A stretch of DNA of 21,022 nt from JAICIG01 sp035532215 (GTDB lineage: Bacteria; Planctomycetota; Planctomycetia; Pirellulales; JAICIG01): contig DATKRK010000131.1 in assembly GCA_035532215.1 (NCBI GenBank), positions 1 through 21,022 on the forward strand, written 5' to 3'. Under the pieces are notes generated by a model. It was not told the DNA's origin and did no database searches. It was given only the letters and a program-made list of their open reading frames with translations. The number at the start of each line of letters is the position of its first letter. Within the stretch, counting starts at the first letter, position 1. The position numbers were made by a program, and so were the translations under genes. Positions 15,264 through 21,022 of this stretch are shown here, in pieces.

Positions 15264-16124
15264 TCAGATAGCCGCAACCAGCAATTCCTCGGCATTATTG
15301 GGCGGGCGAAGGCCGTCGGTTCTGCCATGGAAATAACGCTCGGCAAGCGTGGCTGCCGATACGTGCTGGATTTGTCGAAAGCCGGCTTCACGGGCCAGCG
15401 CGAGCATCTCGGTCGGCGTGAAGAAGCTGAGGAAAGGCGTTCCGCTGGCTCGCGCTCCTTGCTCCGCTCGCTGCAATCCGGGACGTACCTCGAGGTCTGC
15501 CATTTCGAGCGGAAGCAGAAACGTCATCGCGAGCGTGGTTCCCGGTGCGAACGAAGCGACCTGGCGCAGAGTGGCGGCGATCGCGTCCTTGGTGAGGTAC
15601 ATGCTGACGCCTGTGGAGGCCACGACCGCCGGCTTAAACGGATCGAAGCCGGCGCCCGCCAGCCGCTCGTGCCAGGCGCCTGTGGCCTCGAAGTCGACCG
15701 GAACGAGCCGCAGCCACTGCGGGACGCCGAAGCCGAGCTCGATCAGCCGCTGTCGCTTCCAGGCTTGAGGGCCAGGCTGGTCGACCTCGAACACGAGCAT
15801 TCGCGAGGCGATCTCCGGCCTGCGCTGGGCGAACGTGTCGAGGCCCGCTCCGAGGATGACGTACTGGCCGACCCCGCGGCCGGCCTGATCCATCACCAGA
15901 TCCTCGATGAAGCGGGCACGGGCCACGATCGAAGCGCGGAACAGGCTCGTGACGTGCGGGTCCATGTCGGGGCGGCGGCGCCAGCCTTCGTCGGGGGCAG
16001 CCAGCCGCAGGCCTATCTCGTCTTCGAGCACGTGCGGCGGCGGATCGACCTCGACGTGCAAGGCCCGCCACAAGGCGACCCGCAGGGCCGTACTGTCTGC
16101 CGCCACGGTTGACTTATCGTGCAC
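15264..16124 (-). CDS. SAM-dependent methyltransferase, LCMT/TIGR00027 type
   Basis: 286 residues. It belongs to the leucine-carboxyl-methyltransferase-like family (PF04072): STALRVALWRALH at the N-terminus, RARFIEDLV (69-77), SAM-binding YVILGAGLDTFAQR (88-101), the acidic strand VFEVDQP (111-117), then VVASTGVSMYLTKDAI and the lid-helix FLSFFTPTEMLALAREAGF. In actinobacteria and planctomycetes these enzymes modify polyketides or unknown small molecules; the substrate here is unknown. The start is GTG 16124, with AAGGAG 6 bases upstream, which cuts off 25 residues of a longer frame. No neighbouring biosynthetic gene points to a pathway. Confidence 0.9.
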   Translation of the reverse strand: MHDKSTVAADSTALRVALWRALHVEVDPPPHVLEDEIGLRLAAPDEGWRRRPDMDPHVTSLFRASIVARARFIEDLVMDQAGRGVGQYVILGAGLDTFAQRRPEIASRMLVFEVDQPGPQAWKRQRLIELGFGVPQWLRLVPVDFEATGAWHERLAGAGFDPFKPAVVASTGVSMYLTKDAIAATLRQVASFAPGTTLAMTFLLPLEMADLEVRPGLQRAEQGARASGTPFLSFFTPTEMLALAREAGFRQIQHVSAATLAERYFHGRTDGLRPPNNAEELLVAAI

Positions 16125-16771
16125 GATGTACTCCTTGCCGAGCCGCGGCGTCCCACAGCATCCGCGGCGGAAAAGCCCAAGTTCTGTCAGCGTTTGCAAT
16201 GGCCAATGCTAAGGGAATCCGAGGAGTTGACAAGTCGGGGCGGCAGGGACGGTTCGAAACGCCCGGCAGGGGCGAATCCCTGGTTGTTCTACACATCCAC
16301 GACTTGCGCAGTCGGGCTGTCGAAGCCGTGGCTTTGATTCCCTTGTGTCGCCCCTAACGGGGCTAGGAAATTGGATACTCGCATCATTCCAGGGGCTTGC
16401 GCCCCTGGCTACACTCTGCCGTCCCTACGGGACTGACGCGAATCGGCGGCGGGACTTACAACAACGCCAGCCGCGTAGCGGCGTAAGAATGTAGCCAGGG
16501 GCGCCAGCCCCTGGAAACAATCGGCCGCGACACGGCTCAGCCCCGTCAGGGGCGACAGAAGTACATGACTTGTGAAGAACAACGAGGGCCAGTCCCTGCA
16601 TAAAACCGCGCTGAGATCGACTTCCGGCTTCCCGAGAGCCCCGATTGGCTGGCTATCTAAAAATCCCGGCGATCCCTGTCGATGCTCGCCGTCACCGTTC
16701 GACTTCCTGGTAGAACGCTGAACAAAGGAGCCCCGAGGGGCGATTTTTCCACCATTGGGAGGAATTCAAGC
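16125..16771. other. Long gap with nested palindromes
   Basis: 647 bases between divergent genes without a credible gene. From 16346 to 16557 lies the nested inverted repeat described separately. The flanks also carry related phrases, such as GGGGCGAATCCCTGG (16271-16285), that look like degraded copies. The promoters of both genes must lie here, but none was clear. Confidence 0.6.
16346..16557. repeat. Nested inverted-repeat cluster
   Basis: The outer pair TGTCGCCCCTAACGGGGCT (16346-16364) faces AGCCCCGTCAGGGGCGACA (16539-16557), with one mismatch. The inner pair is 25 bases: CCAGGGGCTTGCGCCCCTGG plus CTACA (16389-16413) facing its near-complement at 16490-16514. Each unit is itself a small hairpin. 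Fits composite dispersed repeats; non-coding. Confidence 0.85.
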
Positions 16772-17191
16772 ATGCGAGTCATGGTCCTGGTCAAAGCGAG
16801 CAAAGATTCCGAGGCGGGCGTGATGCCGAGCGAGCAACTGCTGAGGGAAATGGGCAAATTCAATGAAGACCTCTCGAAGGCAGGGCTGCTCTTGGCCGGC
16901 GAAGGGCTGCACCCGAGTTCCAAGGGGGTGCGAGTGCGGTTCGCCGCCAGCGAGCGGATGGCGATCGACGGGCCGTTCGCCGAAACGAAGGAACTGGTCG
17001 CAGGATTCTGGATGTGGCGCGTCAAATCGATGGATGAAGCGATCGCCTGGTTGAAGCGGGCGCCATTCACCGGGGGCGAGGAGGTTGAAATCCGACCGGT
17101 GTTCGAGGCCGAGGATTTTGGCGCGGAGTTGACGCCGGAGCTTCGGGAGCAAGAAGAGCGGCTACGAGCGGAGTCGGAAAAGCGGAAGTAG
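16772..17191 (+). CDS. YCII-related / DGPF-domain protein
   Basis: 139 residues from ATG 16772, preceded by GGGAGGA with a 9-base spacer. Fits the YCII-related family (PF03795): MRVMVLVKASKDSEAGV starts the ferredoxin-like fold, GEGLHPSSKGVRVRF gives the middle strands, and DGPFAETKELVAGFWMW (66-82) is the DGPF signature. MDEAIAWLKR follows. In many bacteria such a gene is followed at once by an ECF sigma factor of the SigJ type and the two are functionally linked; here the next gene is also a sigma factor, but 454 bases away across a MITE and of a different, kinase-linked type. The activity is unknown. The charged Glu/Arg-rich tail (about 20 residues) looks disordered. Confidence 0.9.
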   Translation: MRVMVLVKASKDSEAGVMPSEQLLREMGKFNEDLSKAGLLLAGEGLHPSSKGVRVRFAASERMAIDGPFAETKELVAGFWMWRVKSMDEAIAWLKRAPFTGGEEVEIRPVFEAEDFGAELTPELREQEERLRAESEKRK

Positions 17192-17645
17192 GTTTTTTAA
17201 AACTCCGACATGCCGGCTGCTCCTATAAACGGGGGGCGCCCGCGGCTCATTGTGTCGGGCAAAAAGCGAGCGAGCAAGCAACGAACTTCGAAATCGTGCG
17301 CGAACGCCTCGCGCCCGCCGAGATGCGAAAAAACAATGCGAAAAAGAAACGGTTGATCGAACGGCGGCTCAAGACTACCTTAGCGTAAGCTCCCTAGCCC
17401 GGATTATTCATCAGCCCAGCTATTACTTGACAAAGCGCTCCATGCAAACCCGAAGCGCCAGCGAGGTAAGTGCGTTGCTCCGCCTCGCTGGCGCTTCGGG
17501 TTGGTGTGGGCTGATGAATAATCCGGGCTGACGGTTTGCCCGGCCAATAGGTCATGCGACTGGAAGGGCGATCGCGATCGCTGGAAGCGGGGCTTGGCTA
17601 ACCGTGTGTTCGAGCTGAATCCGGCTCGGGGCTCGCGAGCGACAG
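17192..17645. other. Gap with MITE copy 2 and a possible gene scrap
   Basis: From about 17265 to 17387 one plus-strand frame reads NFEIVRERLAPAEMRKNNAK and ends at a TAA. It has no start and could be the C-terminal scrap of a lost gene; the support is thin. The MITE occupies 17396-17529. The ~115 bases before the sigma gene show nothing recognisable. Confidence 0.4.
17396..17529. mobile_element. MITE-like element, copy 2 (134 bp)
   Basis: Perfect 23-bp terminal inverted repeats (17396-17418 and 17507-17529) contain CCCGGATTATTCATCAGCC, one base different from the 19-bp ends at 11631. An inner perfect 20-bp inverted repeat, AACCCGAAGCGCCAGCGAGG (17447-17466) and its complement (17483-17502), forms a strong hairpin. 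There is no coding capacity. Same family as 11631-11909, without the nested repeat. Confidence 0.85.
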
Positions 17646-18245
17646 ATGACCGCCGAATCGCTGGAAGTCATGGTGAAGAAGCTCTCGGCGGGCGATCCAA
17701 ACGCCGCCGAAGCGGCTTTCCGGGCCTATGAGCCCTATTTGCGGTTGGTCGTGCGCAGGCAAATGACCACCCGGCTGCGCAGCAAGTTCGACTCGGCCGA
17801 CGTGGTCCAGTCGATCTGGGCCGATCTGCTGCCCGGCTTTCGCCGCGCCGAATGGCGTTTCGACAACGCCGTTCAGTTGCGCGGATTCTTGATTAAAGTC
17901 ACCCGCAACCGGCTGATCGACCGGATGCGCAAACATCGCACGGGCATCGAGGTCGAACGGCCGCTGGTCGATAGCGCCCAAGAAGGCTTTCCGGCCTCGA
18001 CGGCGCCTCGCCCCAGCGAGGTGACGCAAGCCAAAGATTTGTGGCGGCAAATGCTCGACGCTTGCCCGCCCGAGCACCACGAACTGCTGCGGCTCAAGCG
18101 GCTGGGCTTGCCGCTGGGCGAGATCGCCGAGCGCACCGGGTTGCACGTCGACAGCGTGCGGCGCGTGGTTCGCAAGGTGGCGGGCGAGTTTATCGCGCTG
18201 GCCGGCCGCCAGCGGGGCGACGACGATCCGACGCTCCGGTCTTGA
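17646..18245 (+). CDS. ECF-like sigma-70 family sigma factor, kinase-linked planctomycete type
   Basis: 199 residues. Region 2 spans about 18-98 (FRAYEPYLRLVVRRQM, DSADVVQSIWADLL, LRGFLIKVTRNRLIDRMRKH) and region 4 about 142-178 (EHHELLRLKRLGLPLGEIAE, VDSVRRVVRKV). There is no region 1.1 or 3, so it is an extracytoplasmic-function-type sigma factor recruiting RNA polymerase to a small regulon. The start ATG 17646 has no strong Shine-Dalgarno. The kinase gene follows 15 bases after the stop, so both are probably one operon; in planctomycetes such pairs are common and the kinase is thought to control the sigma factor in place of an anti-sigma protein. No anti-sigma gene is present. Confidence 0.92.
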   Translation: MTAESLEVMVKKLSAGDPNAAEAAFRAYEPYLRLVVRRQMTTRLRSKFDSADVVQSIWADLLPGFRRAEWRFDNAVQLRGFLIKVTRNRLIDRMRKHRTGIEVERPLVDSAQEGFPASTAPRPSEVTQAKDLWRQMLDACPPEHHELLRLKRLGLPLGEIAERTGLHVDSVRRVVRKVAGEFIALAGRQRGDDDPTLRS

Positions 18246-18260
18246 TCCACGGCAATTGCG

Positions 18261-20834
18261 ATGGCCCGCTCCGCCTCATCGACGATCACTCGCCCCGCGG
18301 AACGGCCGTCGATTTCGTTGCTGGGCAAACGGGCGGCCAGCGAAGGCGTCGATCGCTTGCTGGAAGAGTTCGAGCGGCGCTGGTCGAGCGGCGAAAAACC
18401 GACCGTCGAAGAGTATCTCGAGCGCCATCCGGAGCTGAACGAACGGCCGGAGACCGTGATTGAATTGCTCTACGAAGAGCTTTGCCAGCGGCGGCAAGCG
18501 GGCGAGGCGGTCTCCGACGAAAGCCTGTACGCGCGGTTTCCGCAGTGGCGGTCGCAATTGGAATTGCTCTTGGACTGCCAGCGATTGCTGGAAGACGGCG
18601 CGGGGCTGACCACGTTTCCCTCGGTCGGCGAGCGGCTAGGCGACTTCGTGTTCCTGGCCGAGTTGGGCCGCGGCGCCCACGGCCGCGTGTTTCTGGCGAC
18701 GCAACCGTCGCTGGCCAACCGGCCGATCGTGCTCAAGCTGGCGCCGCCGCGCGGCAGCGAGCACTTATGTCTGGCTCGCTTGCAGCACACGCACATCGTG
18801 CCGTTGTATTCGGTCACCGATTTTCCGGAGCGCGGGCTGCGCGGCATTTGCCTGCCGTATTTCGGCGGCGCGACGTTGTCTCGCGTGCTGGAATCGTTGG
18901 CCGCCCGGTCGCCGGTGCATCGCAAGGCGCAGGACCTCGTGGCGATCGTCGAGCGCACGGCCGACGAACTCCCGGCGACGGTCTCCGATTTGCCGGCGAA
19001 AAACGCGCCGCCGGCCCTCAAATTCCTCGAACGTACGACCTACGTGCAGGCGGTTTGCTGGATGGGCGCCTGCCTGGCCGACGCGCTGCACGAGGCGCAC
19101 GCCCGCGGGCTGGTGCATCTCGATCTCAAGCCCTCGAACGTGCTGTGGGCGGGCGACGGCCAGCCGATGCTGCTGGATTTCCATCTGGCTCGCGAGCCGC
19201 TGGCCGCGGGCCAGCCGGCGCCCGATTGGCTGGGGGGCACGCCCGGCTACATGCCGCCCGAACAAGCCGCCGCGCTGGAGGCCGTGCGCGGCGATGCGCT
19301 GTTGAGTTCCGCGGTCGACGGCCGGGCCGACATTTACGCCCTGGGCCGCGTGCTGGCCGAAGCCCTGGCGGGCAAGCTGCCCCCGGAGGCCGAACCGGCC
19401 GCCGATTGGCTGCGCCGGGAAAACCCGTCGGTGAGCGTGGGGCTGGGAGATCTGATCGCCAAGTGCCTGTCGGCGAAGCCGGAAGAGCGATATGCGAACG
19501 CGGCGGAACTGGCTAGCGACCTGCGGCGGCACTTGGAGAATCTGCCGCTGGCGGCCGTCAAGAACCGCAGTCTGACCGAACGCTGGTTCAAATGGCGGCG
19601 GCGGCGTCCCCATGCGCTGTTGGTGTTTCTGTTGGCGGTGGCGGCCGTCGGCGCCGCGGCGCTGGTCGCCACGCAACTCTACAAGCAATACGGCCAGGCC
19701 GCTTTGGCCTTGGAAGAAGGCCGCAAGCTGATCGATGAGCACCGCTATGCCGAAGCGCACGGCACGCTGCGGCAGGGGCTGAACCTGGCGGCGCCGATTT
19801 ACAGCGGCAGCGGTTTGTGGCATCAGCTTAGCGTCGAGTTGCGCATCGCCGAGCACGCCCAAGCCGGCCGGGAATTGCACGAATATGTCGAAAAGACGCG
19901 AGTGTTGTTCAGCGGCGAAAGCTGGAACGAAAGCGGGTTGCGGCAACTGGAATCTCAAGCCCGCTACTTTTGGGACCGCCGCCAGCAACTCTTCGATCAA
20001 TCGCGTTCTTCGGCGAATTATGAGTTGGCGCGCCGCCTGCGCTCGGATCTGCTCGAGTTGACGATTCTCTGGACCGGCCTGCGCGTGAAGCTGGCCGAGC
20101 CGGAGAAAAAGGAAGAGGCCCATCGACAGGCGCTGTCGCTGCTGGCCGAAGTCGAATCCTTGGCGGGCGAGAGTTGCGCGGTTTGGTACGCACGGCAAAC
20201 GCACGCCGCGGCGCTAGGGATGGAAGAGTATGCCGAAAAGGCCAGGCGCGAGGCCGAGGCGATGCCGCCTCGAAACGCCTGGGAATCGGCGGCGGCCGGC
20301 CGCGCCTTGTGGGAAGCAGGCCGAAAGGAGGAGGCTCGAGCCTTGTTCGAAGCGGCGATTCAGGACGAGCCGCAATCGCTATGGGCCAACCTCTGCCTGG
20401 GCAGGTGCGACTCCGATCTGGGACGGTACGCCGAGGCCGCCAACTCGTTCACCGCCTGCGTCGCGCTGGCGCCGAATAGCGCATGGTGTTTTCAGAATCG
20501 CGGGCAGGCCCTGCTGCGACTGGGCAAATTGGAACAGGCCCGGCAGGATTTCGATCGCGCGCTGAGGCTCGATCCGCTTTCGGTCGGCACAAGAATCGTG
20601 CGCGGGCGGATCAACTTGCAGCAGCAGCGCTGGGACGAAGCGCTGGCGGATTTCCAAGAAGTGCTGGATCGCGGCAGCGATGCCGCCACGGCCTATGCGG
20701 GCCTGGCCGCCGCGTGTGCCGGTCGGGGCGACCAGGCCGCGGCCCAAGAGAACCTGGAAAAGGCCCTCGCCGCCGACCCCGAGAATCCCGAAGCTCTGTC
20801 GCTGCAAAAGTCGTGGTCGGAAAACGCCCCTTGA
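18261..20834 (+). CDS. Membrane Ser/Thr protein kinase with C-terminal TPRs (DFH variant)
   Basis: 857 residues. An N-terminal ~125-residue helical region (EEFERRW, EEYLERHPEL, YARFP) is typical of planctomycete kinases. The kinase domain is about 126-425: Gly loop GRGAHG (136-141), Lys159 in IVLKL, catalytic loop HLDLKPSN (286-293), LLDFHLA (304-310), GTPGYMPPEQ (326-335), DIYALG (357-362). DFG is DFH here; Asp306, the metal ligand, is kept and the Gly is lost. A single membrane helix follows RRRR (about 451-473), then an outer or periplasmic portion with several TPRs (about 480-850), clearest in WANLCLGRCDSDLGRYAEAA and LDPLSVGTRIVRGRINLQQQ. It lies 15 bases behind the ECF-like sigma gene and probably signals to it. 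The catalytic residues suggest an active kinase. Confidence 0.93.
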   Translation: MARSASSTITRPAERPSISLLGKRAASEGVDRLLEEFERRWSSGEKPTVEEYLERHPELNERPETVIELLYEELCQRRQAGEAVSDESLYARFPQWRSQLELLLDCQRLLEDGAGLTTFPSVGERLGDFVFLAELGRGAHGRVFLATQPSLANRPIVLKLAPPRGSEHLCLARLQHTHIVPLYSVTDFPERGLRGICLPYFGGATLSRVLESLAARSPVHRKAQDLVAIVERTADELPATVSDLPAKNAPPALKFLERTTYVQAVCWMGACLADALHEAHARGLVHLDLKPSNVLWAGDGQPMLLDFHLAREPLAAGQPAPDWLGGTPGYMPPEQAAALEAVRGDALLSSAVDGRADIYALGRVLAEALAGKLPPEAEPAADWLRRENPSVSVGLGDLIAKCLSAKPEERYANAAELASDLRRHLENLPLAAVKNRSLTERWFKWRRRRPHALLVFLLAVAAVGAAALVATQLYKQYGQAALALEEGRKLIDEHRYAEAHGTLRQGLNLAAPIYSGSGLWHQLSVELRIAEHAQAGRELHEYVEKTRVLFSGESWNESGLRQLESQARYFWDRRQQLFDQSRSSANYELARRLRSDLLELTILWTGLRVKLAEPEKKEEAHRQALSLLAEVESLAGESCAVWYARQTHAAALGMEEYAEKARREAEAMPPRNAWESAAAGRALWEAGRKEEARALFEAAIQDEPQSLWANLCLGRCDSDLGRYAEAANSFTACVALAPNSAWCFQNRGQALLRLGKLEQARQDFDRALRLDPLSVGTRIVRGRINLQQQRWDEALADFQEVLDRGSDAATAYAGLAAACAGRGDQAAAQENLEKALAADPENPEALSLQKSWSENAP

Positions 20835-21022
20835 CCGTGGCAGCGAAGCCTGTAGGGCACGCCCTCTGCGGCGTTCCGTGAACCCGGGAATCGCGCCGAT
20901 TCGCGCTATCGCGGAACGCCACGGAGGGCGTTCCCTGATATGGTTGGACCAGTCAAGGGTGATTGTTTCGCCTTGCGGCGGGTGCTTCATGGCGGATGTT
21001 TCACGGTGTTTAGGGAATGGCC
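20835..21022. other. Gap after the kinase, open at the window end
   Basis: 188 bases with an inverted repeat (20854-20936) and no credible gene. A parS-like half (TGTTTCACGGTG, about 20998) is not a palindrome and was not called. Confidence 0.6.
20854..20936. repeat. Inverted repeat behind the kinase gene
   Basis: AGGGCACGCCCTCTGCGGCG (20854-20873) plus TTCCGTG faces GGAACGCCACGGAGGGCGTT (20912-20931) plus CCCT, with a few mismatches. It could act as a transcription-stopping hairpin, but it has no T-run and looks like a dispersed repeat. Confidence 0.7.

Noticed and set aside
16772..18245. YCII gene and sigma factor as the classic DGPF/SigJ-type pair
   Set aside because: They are 454 bases apart across a MITE, and the sigma factor is the kinase-linked type, so no operon is supported.
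20997..21012. parS-like TGTTTCACGGTGTTT near the window end
   Set aside because: Only the left half matches parS; the right half lacks GTGAAAC, so it is not a palindromic site.

Overview
The window looks like a GC-rich planctomycete chromosome, probably of the Pirellulales/Lacipirellulaceae sort. This is inferred from the gene mix: a TPR-bearing receptor-type Ser/Thr kinase behind its own ECF-like sigma factor, an Lpg1974/MOMP-type outer-membrane porin, DUF1015, a DGPF/YCII gene, decayed toxin-antitoxin genes, and many short palindromic repeats. No rRNA or other taxonomic marker is present, so the assignment is tentative.

Left part (1-5464) is core and plus-strand: the 3' end of trpF, a repeat-bearing gap, adenosylhomocysteinase (ahcY) overlapping by one base with a DUF1015 protein, then a non-coding stretch with two consensus parS centromere sites and a REP-like repeat cluster, then parA and parB overlapping by 8 bases. 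ParA, ParB and parS together form a complete chromosome-partitioning locus and suggest the replication origin is not far away.

Middle part (5465-8159) is a gene graveyard. It holds a HEPN-type toxin with its centre deleted next to an intact small partner, the first ~30 codons of a methyltransferase, a HicA toxin missing its C-terminus, an intact RHH-type antitoxin followed by a Doc-like toxin cut after about 8 codons, and a frameshifted minus-strand remnant. It ends with a gene fusing a LexA-type winged helix to a pRiA4b ORF-3-like domain.

Accessory part (8160-15175): an intact tRNA-Pro(TGG) whose 3' end and terminator are duplicated 1.5 kb downstream. The two copies bracket a two-gene cassette (a possible ADP-ribosyltransferase-fold protein and an unknown partner, 4-base overlap), as a tRNA-integrated mini-element would. 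Next come a minus-strand cytochrome P450, a MITE-like element with 19-bp perfect terminal repeats and a second repeat nested inside it, a porin-like outer-membrane protein, and a two-gene ATPase plus TOPRIM-like operon that resembles the architecture of OLD/PARIS-type anti-phage systems without being recognisably one of the named types.

Right part (15264-21022): a minus-strand LCMT-type SAM methyltransferase, a nested palindromic repeat cluster, a YCII/DGPF gene, a second MITE of the same family as the first, an ECF-like sigma factor and, 15 bases on, an 857-residue membrane kinase with DFH in place of DFG and C-terminal TPRs. A final inverted repeat follows.

The main candidates for something new are the ATPase/TOPRIM pair (13422-15175), the tRNA-bracketed cassette (8224-9782), and the MITE family, whose internal hairpin shows a compensatory base-pair change between the two copies.
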